A stretch of 64,000 bases of DNA from Cepaea nemoralis. Lineage: Eukaryota > Mollusca > Gastropoda > Stylommatophora > Helicidae. Shown here piece by piece: positions 33,865 to 45,090 of this stretch. Location of the stretch: positions 62,001-126,000 of the forward strand of contig JACEFZ010027037.1 in the NCBI GenBank assembly GCA_014155875.1, in the 5' to 3' direction. Below the pieces are notes generated by a model. It was not told the origin of the DNA and searched no databases. It was given only the letters and a program-made list of their open reading frames with translations. The position numbers and the translations under genes were made by a program. Each line of letters opens with the position of its first letter. Within the stretch, counting starts at the first letter, position 1.

Positions 33865-33975
33865 ACATTTTCCGGTGCCCATTTCACTAGGCTGGGTCTA
33901 CCCCAGAAGCTTTCAACTCGGAGCACGGTGTTGGGGAGCAAGCACACTAACCGCTATGCCGCAATAAAATAGTAC
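33865..33975 (-). mobile_element. SINE head, antisense (tRNA-like)
   Basis: On the minus strand gcggcatagcggttagtgtg and cttgctccccaacacc resemble an A-box arm and anticodon arm, and ctccgagttgaaagc a degraded B box. No other copy was identified. Confidence 0.45.
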
Positions 33976-34124
33976 AGAAAGACTTAGCATCGTGAGTTTC
34001 TGCATGCCAGCGTTAGCGTCGTGAGTTTCAGCATGCCAGGTTTCATTACTTATAGCATGCCTTGCAGTAGAAGTGATTAACTCATTTGATATGCACTCTG
34101 TAGTCAGCCGTGGTGGCACTGGTC

Positions 34125-35450
34125 ATGGTCATTGCTTAGTGCTTATAGCAGAGTTAATGGCATGTAGTTAGTGGTCATAGCAGAGTTAATTTTGTGTAGT
34201 TAGCGATTATAGCGGAGTTCATGTCATTACATAGTTAGTGCTTATAGCAAAGTTAATGTCATTATGTAGTTAGTGGTTATATCGGAGTTAACGTCATATG
34301 TAGTTAGTTGTCATAGTGGAGTTAACGTCATATAGTCGGTGGTCATAGCGGAGTTAATGTCATATATAGTTAGTGATCATAAAAGAGATAATGTCATTAC
34401 ATATGTAGTGGTTCTAGCGGAGTTAATGTCATTATATAGTGTTGATCATAGCGGAGTTAATATCATTATGTAGTTAGTGGTAATAGCGGAGTTAATGTCA
34501 TTAAATATTTAGTGGTCATAGCGGAGTTAATGTCATTATTTAGTTGTCATAACAGTTATAGCAACTTTTATATTATTATGTAATTTATAGTTACAGGACA
34601 GTTAATGTTATTATATAAGCTGTTGTTACAGCAAAGTTAATTTTATAATGTAAGCTATAGTTACAGTAAAGATAATGTTATAATGAATGTTATAGTTACA
34701 GCAATGATAATGTTATTATATAAGCTGTATTTGCAGCAAAGTTAATGATATTATATAAGTTGTATTTGTGGCAAAGTTAATTTTATATTGTAAGCTATAG
34801 TTACAGTAAAGATAATGTTATTATGCATGTTATAGTTACAGCAATAATAATGTTATTATGTAAGCTATAATTATATTAAAGGTAATCTTACTGTGTAAGC
34901 TATTTTTACAGCAAAGCTTTTGTTACTGTGTAAGCTATAGTTACAGTCAGGTTTAAGTCATTGCGTAACCTATAGTTACAGCAAAGTTTATGTTATTATA
35001 AAGGCTATAGTTTCAGCAAAGGCAATGTCATTATATCAGCTATATTTATAGCAGTGTAATGTTACCATATTAGTTTTCAAGTTTCAAGAAAGCTAATATT
35101 ATATGAGCTAGAGTTACAAGAAAGCTAATGTTATATATAAGCTATAGTTATGGCAAAGTTAGTGTTATTATATAAGCTATCATTGCAGCAAAGTTACTGT
35201 CATTATGTTAGCTATATTATAGTTATGGCAGAGCTAATGTCTTTATATTATAATTATAGAAAAGTAATTGTCATTATACAGTCAATTGTTTATCATTTAC
35301 CAAAATTAATGTCTTTATACTTTCACTGATTATAGCAATGTTATTGTCACTGTTCAAGCAATAGTTGTTGATAAGTTGAATAGTTATTGTCATTATATAG
35401 TTATAGCTGTAACAAAGTTAAAGTAATGACTTAAGCAGTTACAGCCAAGT
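34125..35450. repeat. Degenerate AT-rich repeat of about 35 bp
   Basis: The left part has agtggtcatagcggagttaa plus tgtcattatgtagtt at near-regular spacing. To the right the unit decays but keeps the pattern agctatagttacagcaaagt. This looks like one old array eroding toward its 3' side. Confidence 0.8.
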
Positions 35451-35879
35451 TAACGTCGTTAAAACTTCATATACATTTCATAGTTGCAGCCATGTTTATT
35501 TCTGTGACCAGTAAGTGATGATTGCACAGTTAATTCCATTATAATTGTTGCCCAACTGGTTTTAATTACAATATATGTCTATTATCATTTCAAAAGGTTT
35601 TCATGTTCTTGCTTGATATGTGATTGCATTTGTTGTATTGAATGATGATATACTGTGTTTATTATACTTTCTACCTCCTGTATAGAACAGTGCATCATTG
35701 TTACATTTTCCTGTCTTCTGTTGTTTGTTTTGTGTGTAGTGTATAGTACTCACAGTTACTGATGGGGTCTCCTGACATGCTTCTCTGCATACCTTGATGA
35801 CTTGTGCTACTGGTGGCATCATCATTTAAACTTCATATTATGACTTCTTCTTCTTATTCCTTTTCTTCAGCCAGAGAAG

Positions 35880-37110
35880 GACTGGATTCTGACTAGGGCA
35901 CAACCCTGCCTGTTATACAGACTAAGACACAACCCTGCCAGTTATACAGACCAAGACACAACCCTGCCAGTTATATAGACTAAGACAACCCTGCCAGTTA
36001 TACAGACCAAGACACAACCCTGCCAATTATACAGACCAAGACACAACCCTGCCAGTTATACAGACCAAGACACAACCCTGCCAGTTATACAGACTAAGAC
36101 ACAACCCTGCCAGTTATACAGACTAAGGCACAACCCTGCCTGTTATACAGACTAAGACACAACCCTGCCAGTTATACAGACTAAGACACAACCCTGCCAG
36201 TTATACAGACTAAGACAACCCTGCCAGTTATACAGACTAAGACACAATCCTGCCAGTTATACAGACTAAGACACAACCCTGCCAGTTATACAGACTAAGA
36301 CACAATCCTGCCAGTTATACAGACTAAGACACAATCCTGCCAGTTATACAGACTAAGACACAACCCTGCCAGTTATACAGACTAAGACACAACCCTGCCA
36401 GTTATACAGACCAAGACACAACCTTGCCAGTTATACAGACTAAGACACAACCCTGCCAGTTATATAGACTAAGACAACCCTGCCAGTTATACAGACTAAG
36501 ACACAATCCTGCCAGTTATACAGACCAAGACACAACCCTGCCAGTTATACAGACTAAGACGCAACCCTGCCAGTTATATAGACTAAGACAACCCTGCCAG
36601 TTATACAGACTAAGACATAATCCTGCCAGTTATACAGACCAAGACACAACCCTGCCAGTTATACAGACTAAGACACAATCCTGCCAGTTATACAGACTAA
36701 GACAACCCTGCCAGTTATACAGACTAAGACACAACCCTGCCAGTTATACAGACTAAGACAACCCTGCCAGTTATACAGACTAAGACAACCCTGCCAGTTA
36801 TACAGACTAAGACAACCCTGCCAGTTATATAGACCAAGACACAACCCTACCAGTTATACAGACTAAGACACAACCCTGCCAGTTATACAGACTAAGACAA
36901 CCCTGCCAGTTATACAGACTAAGACAACCCTGCCAGTTATACAGACTAAGACAACCCTGCCAGTTATACAGACTAAGACATAATCCTGCCAGTTATACAG
37001 ACCAAGACACAACCCTGCCAGTTATACAGACTAAGACACAATCCTGCCAGTTATACAGACCAAGACACAACCCTGTCAGTTATACAGACTAAGACACAAC
37101 CCTGCCAATT
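35880..37110. repeat. 29/26-bp minisatellite, about 43 copies
   Basis: The unit is ccctgccagttatacagact plus aagacacaa. A 26-bp variant lacks three bases (aagacaa). The order of the 29 and 26 variants repeats in blocks, suggesting segmental expansion. Confidence 0.94.
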
Positions 37111-38384
37111 ATGCAAGCTGTGACAATTGTTATGACTTGAACTTCTGAACCAGAGTGACACCGCATTACATTAAAATAACAGCTTCCTGGGACAGAAAGA
37201 ATGAGATTTTAGCTTGGCATGGATAGTATATGATCAAGTGATGCATATCTTATTTACATTTCATTAGTTTGATATCTCCACAGAGATCATTAGTTCTGTT
37301 TTCTCCTTATGGTGTTGATTTGTTGAGTTTGTATAGTTGCTTTGCTCAATCTAATTTGAGTCAGATGTATGATATAACATAACATGTGGGCATGGCTTGT
37401 TTATATGATGGTTTATGTATGATCACATGTTTTTTGTGTACAATGGGTTAGCGTGTGTTGGCAGTGAATAGAAGGCAGTGAAGTAAAGGTATTTCATCTG
37501 TGGAGGAGATATTGCCAATCTACATCTATGTCTGTTACTGGATTATGATCTCATTGCATCCTCATCTTAGCGATCACCTTGATGTAATGTTTAGGAGGTT
37601 ATGCTGACATTGACATGAGTGCGGTCGGATTAGGGGTCGATGGTAGCTCTCATCATTTGCTATGGGAGGTTCAGACTGGCCACCTATTCCTCAGTGCGCT
37701 CGGGCCCCCACGAATGTGATGATCCTGACACTTCACCTGCCCCCTGCATTTCCTGCTACGTGACTTGCTTTTGTTTTGTGTTTACATCCTAATCTGCCTT
37801 TTTGCAGATGTGAAGTTCCAGTATGGTCTTGCACATCCTATTGGATTCTGTACTGAGACAGAAGGAGAGCTCCACAGCACAGTTCCCTAGTACTTTGGTG
37901 CCAGGCCGGGAGGAAAGCCTCTACATCAGCCTCACTTGCCTTTGTTTACCGCTAGACAACTTGAATACTAATGCATGAGGCTTCATGAGTGAATACTTGC
38001 AGTCTTCCAAAGGATTCACGACCAAAAACAACGATATAATCAAGTGAGGAATCTGTCTAGAGGAAACAAGCTGTATACAGATGTCATGCACACCAGTCTC
38101 TGAGGTGCAAATCTTGATGTGATGTATTTCCCTTGGAAGAAAGAAGGAGAAGAAAATGATCAATGTATATGTGTATGTTCATTATATTTGATCAGTGTGC
38201 TTCTTCACACAGTTGAGGAGTTGTCTACCATGAGTATCTTCTTTGTTTTTATTTTCTTTCTTGACTCGGCTGTTGTTGAGTCACATTTGAGATGAAATCT
38301 TTTGAAAAGGCTTGTTTTTGTTGAGGTTATGCTTGCTGTAATTGCTTGGCGTTGCTTTCTTTCCTGTTGATCTGGCAACACTAA
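37111..38384 (+). other. Intron; dispersed repeat at about 37925-38130
   Basis: The minus strand of 37925-38130 (ctcagagactggtgtgcatg ... gtttcctctagacagattcc) resembles the plus strand at 44060-44140, so this is a dispersed repeat. The 80-codon open frame across it is not taken as a gene. The rest (37111-37920) shows no recognised feature. Confidence 0.5.
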
Positions 38385-38710
38385 ACTTTCCTGTTGATCT
38401 GACAACACTAAACTTTCTTGTTGATCTGCAATACTAAACTGTCATGTTGATCTGGCAACACTAAACTTTCCTGTTGATCTGGCAACACTAAACTTTCCTG
38501 TTGATCTGGCAACACTAAACTCTTTCCTGTTGATTTGTCTGGCTACACTAAGCTCTTTCATTGATCTGGAACACTAAACTCTTTCATTGTTGATCTTGCA
38601 ACACTAAACTCTTTCATTGTTTATCTTGCAACACTAAACTCTTTCCTGTTGATTTGTTTGGCTACACTAAGCTCTTTGCTGTTGATCTGACAACACTAAA
38701 CTTGTTTGTG
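38385..38710. repeat. 27-bp minisatellite, about 11 copies
   Basis: The unit is gttgatctggcaacactaaa plus ctttcct. It lies about 150 bases before the last SNRK exon. Confidence 0.88.
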
Positions 38711-38857
38711 GAAGAGACAGGGTCTTATGTTGTGACCTAATAAGTTCATCTGCCTTTACATTACTTTAGTTTATTATGAAGCATTGGTTCATCACAGATG
38801 TGCTATTATGACTGCCAGAATGCATTAATAACGTACTGTTCTATTTTATTTTCAAAG

Positions 38858-40334
38858 GGCTCAGTCATCAAGCTCAGAATACATTGATTCCTCCAGCCTG
38901 GTCCAATCCCTACTGTCACCATCAGGGACACATCCATCTCCAGCCTCTGCTTCACCCATGCTGACATATCTGTCATCAGAAGCTATCTTTGCTGCCGTGC
39001 GGAAATGCAGCCTTATTCTGGAGGAAGCTCAAGACGTGGATGATGAATATGGCGGTGATGATTTCCAGGTGGATGCCGTGGAGCTGAAACCTTCCAGAAG
39101 TTTAGAGTTTTTGGATGAGAGAACCTCTGATCTGTCAGCGTCTGCAAGCCAAGAGCTCGGCCTCTTCCCAGCTTCAGGTAGTGGGACTCTGGATGTTGCC
39201 AAACATCCTTACCCCTTGAAGACTGTGTGTAGTTCTCCACAGCTGCTGAGTCAGATACATGAGCATGATGAGTGTCTTCCTTCAAATCAGGCAATTTACT
39301 CTCTCGGGAAGATGGCAATACCAGAAACATTAGGAAAATATGATCCTTGGAGACGGCAGAAAGCTGCCAGTTCTAATGCAAGTAATTCAGAAGACGTTGA
39401 GAGAAAGTGTGTAAATGAGAAACTATACCCAACATTTATGCACAGATGTGATGGCGGTGATCATTCCAGAGATGCAGACGGCCCCAGTCAAGAGTTTGGA
39501 ATCGGAGGCTTGAACTATACAAAGCATGGGGGTGGGGCATCAAATACTAGTCATTTAAATCATGGGTGTGGTGTTGGAGGAGGAAGTGGTAGAGGAGAAG
39601 GAATAAGAAGTGACACTGGTAAAAACACAGACAGTAACAACGCAAAATGTGATCATCTACATAATCAGTGTGAAAAGTCTCACCACAGTGACAGCACATC
39701 TGACGTGCCGCAGACAGCAGATGGACACAAGGTTCCGCCCACAACCAGCTCGGCTTGTGTTGGTGTTGAATGTGAGAATCTTGGTAGACAGTCGAGCCAG
39801 GGCAGCAACTCTTGTTGCACCAACAAGAGTGACCTGCTGGCTTGGCCAGGTGTTGTTAATAGAACATGCAACTTGGCAGGTCCAGTGATACTAGAAACAT
39901 TTCAAGACCTGCAGACAAGAACACTGTCGGCTGCTTCTGCCAGAGTTGAAAGTGGGATCAGAATCAGAGATTCACCCACAACTCTCAGCAATAATAACAA
40001 CAATGTGGTTAGCTTAACCAGTAATGTGATCACAGCAAGAGTTGCTTCTGCTCCGAGTGCTGTTCAATACAATGGGCAATACCCGTCTCATAGGAGGGAG
40101 CAAGCTCCTGTAACTCACTCAGTGGAGTTCTCAGAAATATCCGATTACTGTGACTGCATGGATGACCAGTCCAAAGTCTCTGTGTGCCTCGGGGATTGTG
40201 GGCTGCCCAGCTCGTCACATCAGTCATCGAGGCAAGGTCATGTGAAACAGAACGGTGTGACGTCAGCATTCTGTAAAGCTGGGACAAGTTCTCCTGTTGT
40301 GCAGATTGAGTCCAAATGCTGCTCAGTTGTGTGA
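38858..40334 (+). CDS. SNRK: SNRK terminal exon
   Basis: The acceptor is attttcaaag ending at 38857. The first base completes CG to Arg, then AQSSSSEYIDSSSLVQSLLS follows and the frame is open to TGA at 40332-40334. The exon is 1,477 nt, about 491 codons. The start TYLSSEAIFAAVRKCSLILE is the most helix-like part. It is followed by an acidic patch (DDEYGGDDFQ), Ser-, Gly- and Asn-rich low-complexity sequence, and a C-terminus ending SKCCSVV. As I remember it, vertebrate SNRK also ends in a Cys-Cys-x-Val-Ile tail, so this end supports the gene assignment. The final four residues CSVV resemble a CaaX box. No catalytic domain is present here; the long disordered tail is typical of SNRK. The total encoded downstream of the kinase domain is longer than in vertebrates. 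Confidence 0.88.
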
Positions 40335-40355
40335 GGTGGGGTTTTTATCCAATCT

Positions 40356-40392
<37 letters not shown>
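40356..40392 (+). repeat. 37-base poly-G run in the 3' UTR
   Basis: There is an uninterrupted run of 37 G beginning 21 bases after the stop codon of SNRK. It would be transcribed as part of the 3' UTR. No AATAAA was noticed in the next kilobase, so the transcript end is not defined. Homopolymers this long are also prone to assembly error. Confidence 0.95.
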
Positions 40393-40393
<1 letters not shown>

Positions 40394-40584
40394 AGAGAGA
40401 ATTGTAATTACATACCTTGTTATTGTTTTACCTTGTGTGATATGGGAGATTGTTATATTTAAAGGACAGTGAGTAAACAATGCATTGAAGCTTTCATAAC
40501 ATGATTATATAAACGAACAGGAAAAATATAAACTTAGGTACAAAAGCTCCGCTCTCCTCCTAACTCAAACCTGAGTCTGGAGAA

Positions 40585-40900
40585 ACTCAGCTCAGTGCAT
40601 GAACTCCGTAGCACCGGCGAGGATCCTGAAATACTTTGGGTAGATTTTTAACTCGAAATTTTGCCCGGGCAGCGCCGTCTTTTTTTTATCTCCAACTGCC
40701 AAGGGATTTTTTACGTGTGCAACAATGCACACGGGCGTCTGATCTCACTACCCAGAGACCAGGGGTAATTTTATTACTAGAAGTCCACAAGAAAAAATCC
40801 TGGTCATCACCGGGGCTTGAACCCGGGACCTCCAGCACTCGAGGTAGACACCATACCTCAAGACCACGCAATTGAGGTTGGGAATGTTCGGGTACCAGGT
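40585..40900 (-). mobile_element. S-D SINE with tRNA-like head, antisense
   Basis: On the minus strand gcgtggtcttgaggtatggt is A-box-like and ggtcccgggttcaagccccg is a good B box. The downstream body (antisense: ttacgtgtgcaacaatgcac, cgggcgtctgatctcactac, cccagagaccagggg) recurs in diverged form at 44120-44340. Confidence 0.8.
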
Positions 40901-41064
40901 GTGGAGCAGACATCGGCGGTCATGACTTTCCAATCCCAACTGTTATTTGATATTTTGATGAAGCTGGTGTTGCTTATATTAGCGTTTGTTACCCAGTTGT
41001 TTCAGCTTTCCGCATTTGTTTTTCTGTGTCTTCCCCTCCCTCTGTGGACGAGTATTTTGCCATT

Positions 41065-41150
41065 TTAAGCTAATGTCTCTATTCCACCTCTTCTGTTGAT
41101 GTGGCCCATAAATTGAATTTGTTCCTTACGGTTTTGATAGAGGCCTTTTG
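41065..41150 (-). mobile_element. LINE C-terminal fragment, antisense
   Basis: The minus strand reads RKEQIQFMGHINRRGGIETL, the K.QI.F.GH..R.G.E.L signature of non-LTR C-termini. A short piece at 41330-41365 (cacgtatgggaatgtcccaa) resembles the L-B zinc-type tail. The 200 bases between are unassigned. Confidence 0.55.
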
Positions 41151-41379
41151 AGATAGTGCTTATAGTGCAGAACAGATAGATCATCACGGCCTGAAAAGAA
41201 TGGTGCTGCAGGGAGTGACCAGAGATTCCAGCCAACACTCGGGACTCTGAGGAAAGGTCAGGTGGACATATAATCAGACTGCTACTGGTACCATTAGTTT
41301 TGGGACTCATCGTTGGCTGTTGAAGGTTAGGATGGAGCACGTATGGGAATGTCCCAAGTGCTGTGATGTTAGTTCTTGA

Positions 41380-41570
41380 TTCAACTCAACACTAACGGTT
41401 TTGATGAGCGATCTTGTTATTTCTTGAATGGTAATTCTGATTGCTTCTTTCAGGTTCACAATTGTGTGAACATTATTTTTGTAAACATTTCCTTTCAAGA
41501 AACCCCATACAATTACTCCAGCAGATGACAGCCATTTGCTGTATACTGCTTCATGTTGACTGTGGAACAC
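41380..41570 (-). pseudogene. Mariner-type transposase C-terminal remnant
   Basis: The minus strand reads GVIVWGFLKGNVYKNNVHTI then VNLKEAIRITIQEITRSLIK. This matches the C-terminal part of Tc1/mariner-superfamily transposases, where a ...FLWGFLK..VY..NP.TI..LK..I...I..I segment follows the catalytic region. The catalytic acidic residues lie outside or are lost, and the preceding PDL motif is degraded. No terminal repeats were found. Confidence 0.7.
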
Positions 41571-41804
41571 ATTTTTTATGACATCATCAAATTTGTTCTA
41601 CATACAAAGTGTAGTGAGACTTTACAAACACCCGATATAATAGTTCTTTGCCTAATGAGGTGCGGTCATCAGTTCAATTCCTCACCACATCTCTCCATGC
41701 CATTACCAGACAACTCTTCAAACTCTCTGGTAAGCTTCTTCCATGTCCCATGGTTTCTTACCTCAGACTGAAAGATCCTTCTACTGGCTGAAGTCTACTG
41801 TTCA

Positions 41805-41960
41805 ATGTTATCCTTGTTATCATTGGTAACCTAATGTGTTTGTATCTATTTAAAAGTCACTATCTGAAGTTATCATTGGTAGCCAAGTGTATTTGTGTCT
41901 ATATAAAAGTCACATATCTGAAGTTATCGTTGTTATCATTGGTAACCAAGTGCAAAGCTC
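41805..41960. repeat. Repeat of about 58 bp, 2-3 copies
   Basis: ttatcattggtaaccaagtg plus tatttgtgtctatataaaag plus tcacatatctgaag recurs. The flanking 41571-41804 shows no feature. Confidence 0.65.
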
Positions 41961-42129
41961 TTACAAAAGCAATACCCACTATGAACTTTCAGTGTTTGCC
42001 AGTATTTGAAGAAACCTGGTTATATCCCCTGTGTTGTTTATCTTGTGTTGTTTCCCTTTGCCAGGTAAGTGTAAGAAACTTTAAGTGCTATGGTTATTGT
42101 ATTCAAGTTAGTTGTGTGTACTTCACAAG

Positions 42130-42560
42130 GCCTCGCAATATACCCCAATATTTGTGGGATTTTCTGGGCAATTTTACATTCGGTAGCATGCCATTGCTTT
42201 CTGAGCGGTCGACACTCAAATCATCGTGAGAATCAAAGCAAGTAGGTTTGTTTCTGAATTGTCTGCATAAGATTTTAAACCTGGCATGTGGATCACTGCT
42301 CCTAAGATACAGTGGCAACAGTAACTATGTATAATTAGCTAGCTTTATAGGAAGTCGCAGTCATCCCCAGCATTTGTTTGGCTGTTTGTGATTTCCTGGA
42401 ATGTTTACTTTCAGTAGTTTGCCATTGCTTTCTGAGCGACCATTGTATGAAAACCAATGCAAGGCAGTCTGCTGTCAAATTGCCCACAACTGTGTTTTGA
42501 GCACGGTATGCGAGATTACAAATTGTGTCTGTAACCTCTTCGCCACAATAAACAGTGCTG
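42130..42560 (-). mobile_element. Two S-A SINE copies, antisense
   Basis: The first, diverged copy has tgggcaattttacattcggt and gccattgctttctgagcggt (42130-42345). The second is fuller (42345-42560): agtcgcagtcatccccagca, ggctgtttgtgatttcctgg, gccattgctttctgagcgac, caaggcagtctgctgtcaaa and the antisense B-box area near gtgttttgagcacggtatgc. Downstream 42560-43104 has no recognised feature. Confidence 0.8.
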
Positions 42561-43119
42561 ACATAAAAGCAATATTGTCCATGTATCTAAAATGTTGCCT
42601 TATGTTTGTAGAAACTGGTTATTTCCCTGATGTTGTCTCCCTTTGCTAGCAACTTGCAGTGCTTCTAACATTGTATATGAAGTGTACATGTATGTCTTTG
42701 TTGATGATCAAATGAAAATCTTAGCTTGAACACCAGAAGGAAGAGGTGTTTTTTTTTAAAGACAATTTTAATCTCAGTAACATTTTAACTGTCCCGAATC
42801 AGGAACATGATATTGGTCTACGAGATGATAGGATAGGGTCAATCCCATTTTGTAGGCCAGATTGCACGGAGGAATGGGTGGCCAGTCTTTCCCTCTGTTA
42901 GGAGGTGACGAGTGCAAGTGCAAGCATAGAACTTTGTCAAGCCACACTCATGGTGTTATTAGCATAGCCCCCTGACAACCAGATTAACTCGTCTTCCACA
43001 TTGTCTCTGACATATTAAAATCAGTTGATGATTAGGCTTTATTCATGTCGAGCTGAATGATTTGTTCGTGTAGGTATTGAAGTAGATAGTCTGCCAGGCA
43101 ATCCTCATAGTATTCCACA

Positions 43120-43312
43120 TTGTACATGGTTGTATACAAACTACGAAAAGAAAATGGAAATAGCTAAGGAATTTGAGATTCCAAAATCAGTGCTTTCAGG
43201 AATCATTAAAAACAAAAATAAGGATCGGTACAGAAAAATGTTTTATTGTGACAGAGTTGATTGTCACAAAATGAAGAACCGAACAGAAATGTGTGCCAAC
43301 TTTGTACATTAA
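43120..43312 (+). pseudogene. pogo/CENP-B-type DNA-binding remnant
   Basis: The frame reads NYEKKMEIAKEFEIPKSVLS then GIIKNKNK. This fits the helix-turn-helix of pogo/Tigger and CENP-B-like transposases (IA.E..IPKSTLS.IIKNK). After about 35 residues homology fades. A 60-codon frame ends at 43312. It is likely a transposon relic. The downstream ttatctggataagcagaatt might belong to the element, but ends were not defined. Confidence 0.6.
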
Positions 43313-43554
43313 CACTTTTGGTGATTTACATATTTTCTGTTTCATACATTTGTTGTATTCAATGCTAATTCATTATTGTATTGTATGTTATAAATGCATT
43401 ACCATTTGCTTGAACTCTTATCTGGATAAGCAGAATTTCTGATAAGAACTATTTCTCCTTATGGGGTCTGCACTGTGTACTGTTATGTGTCAATGTAATA
43501 TAAATACTGCAGTTGCATATCAGCTGGTTTGAGAATATACTGTAACATTAACAA

Positions 43555-43830
43555 ACGTCCTACATAAAATGGTATGACAGAACCACCAAAGTACAACCCA
43601 TAGAGAGAACTAAACAAATACCAGTGAATTTAGAGTTGTGGAAATAACACTGATGCTGAGTAAAACACACATTGAGAACATCTAATGATAGCATAACTTG
43701 AAAGTCTTTTGTCTACAACACACAATGGGAGCCCTGAAAACACACGGAGAAGGGAATTACAGACAGAGATGGATAATATGGGGAGGGCATGGATGGGGCT
43801 GTGAGAGATAGCCACAGATAGGACGCCTTG
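43555..43830 (+). mobile_element. LINE C-terminal fragment, sense
   Basis: gaaccaccaaagtacaaccc, agagagaactaaacaaatac and cagtgaatttagagttgtgg parallel, in opposite orientation, the LINE at 31780-31830. The end (gagaagggaattacagacag, ggggagggcatggatggggc) parallels 28340-28395. Confidence 0.55.
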
Positions 43831-43839
43831 GTGTGTGTT

Positions 43840-43985
43840 GGTTGAGGCTTTGCATGTGTTAGTTGAGGGCTTAGCAGGTGTTGGTTGAGGGTTTGGCAAC
43901 TTGGCAGGTGTTGGTTGAGGGTTTGGCAACTTGGCAGGTGTTGGTTGAAGGCTTGGCAGGTGTTGGTTGAGGGCTTATGCCTCAG
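43840..43985. repeat. G/T-rich minisatellite based on ggcaggtgttggttgaggg
   Basis: About seven copies of aggtgttggttgagggtttg or shorter variants are present, with an optional gcaacttgg insertion. Confidence 0.85.
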
Positions 43986-44049
43986 TGAGGATAAAAGGCA
44001 ACAGAGCAAATCCTCTTCTTCATTCCTCTCTCATAGGGAGTGCATCACT

Positions 44050-44430
44050 CCTAGTTGATGCACCTCAGAGATCACAGCTTCCAACCTCTGCATGCATTTG
44101 TATCAGGTTTGCTTCCTCTAGACAGATTCCATCCAAGGTCATGGCCTCGACCTACCTGTGGGTTTCCTGTTTCCTAGCAATTTTTGCCAGACAGCGACGT
44201 TACTACCTGCTCTTTGCGATTTTTAAAGTCCGTGGGACTTGTAACATGCACAACTTGCACACAGGATCTCCTGTTTTAGCCCTTATCTAAGAAGGCTAGA
44301 TAAGCACTCTCACTACCCAAGAGATTGGGGGACGTGTGTATAGCATTATATAGCAACAGTTCTCAAAACAATGCCCAGCTCTGTGCTGGGAGCGAACCTA
44401 TTACCATCAAAGCATGAGGCAGACATTCAT
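44050..44430 (-). mobile_element. S-D related SINE, antisense, diverged
   Basis: The antisense order ccgtgggacttgtaacatgc, acaacttgcacacaggatct, ctcactacccaagagattgg and ctgggagcgaacctattacc mirrors the S-D copy at 40660-40830. The leading part (44060-44140) is the dispersed segment also found at 37925-38130 on the other strand. Confidence 0.6.
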
Positions 44431-44439
44431 GGTTCCGCC

Positions 44440-44785
44440 TGTAAACCTTATAGAAAACTATGTCAATTAAATACAGTTAGCAAACATCGTTTCAGATGTG
44501 AACCATATAGAAAACTATCACCTAAATACAATTAGCAAACAGCATTTAAGATGTGAACCATATAGAAAACTATGTCAACTAAATACAATTAGCAAACATC
44601 GTTTCAGATGTGAAGCATATAGAAAACTTATGTCAACTAAATACAATTAGCAAACATCGTTTCAGATATGAAGCATATAGATAACTTATGTCAACTAAAT
44701 ACAATTAGCAAACATCGTTTCAGATATGAAGCATATAGAAAACTTATGTCAACTAAATACAATTGGCAAACATTGTTTCAGATGT
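44440..44785. repeat. 57/58-bp minisatellite, about 6 copies
   Basis: The unit is gcaaacatcgtttcagatat plus gaagcatatagaaaacttat plus gtcaactaaatacaatta. It abuts a T-rich stretch and the next SINE. Confidence 0.92.
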
Positions 44786-44814
44786 TTTTTTGTTTGTTTT
44801 TTTTTTCTGTTTAC

Positions 44815-45085
44815 TTTAAAGACATAGTCCATACATGTACTACTACTTCTAGTGCACGGGACTGATATTTACATGTGAATTAGCTTTCCCTATTACCTGG
44901 GTCCCTCATCAATCAGGTGAACCCACTTTGACTTCTGAGGTACCTGTAATTTATGTCCCTAAGTCAAGGATGAGAAGTCAACATTTTAGTCCAGCTGATC
45001 GATGTAGAGGTTGAACCTGCTATCTCAGCATCAGCACACCAGAAGTTTAAAAGTGAGTGCTCTTATCCATTAGGTCATGCTGACC
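44815..45085 (-). mobile_element. S-B SINE, antisense, full with head
   Basis: The antisense body tactactacttctagtgcac, ggactgatatttacatgtga and caaggatgagaagtcaacat is followed by the tRNA-like head gtagaggttgaacctgctat (B box) and cttatccattaggtcatgct (A box). Confidence 0.85.
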
Positions 45086-45090
45086 TGTTT

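Noticed and set aside
37921..38163. 80-codon minus-strand frame looking protein-like
   Set aside because: The DNA is a dispersed repeat also present near 44060-44140, and the frame is not kept there.
39013..40287. Antisense and alternative-frame ORFs of 60-105 codons
   Set aside because: These are shadows of the SNRK terminal exon, which is itself supported by an acceptor, phase and C-terminal similarity.
40816..41068. 83-codon plus-strand frame with membrane-like end
   Set aside because: It begins inside an antisense S-D SINE and runs into unassigned sequence. There is no family resemblance or start evidence.
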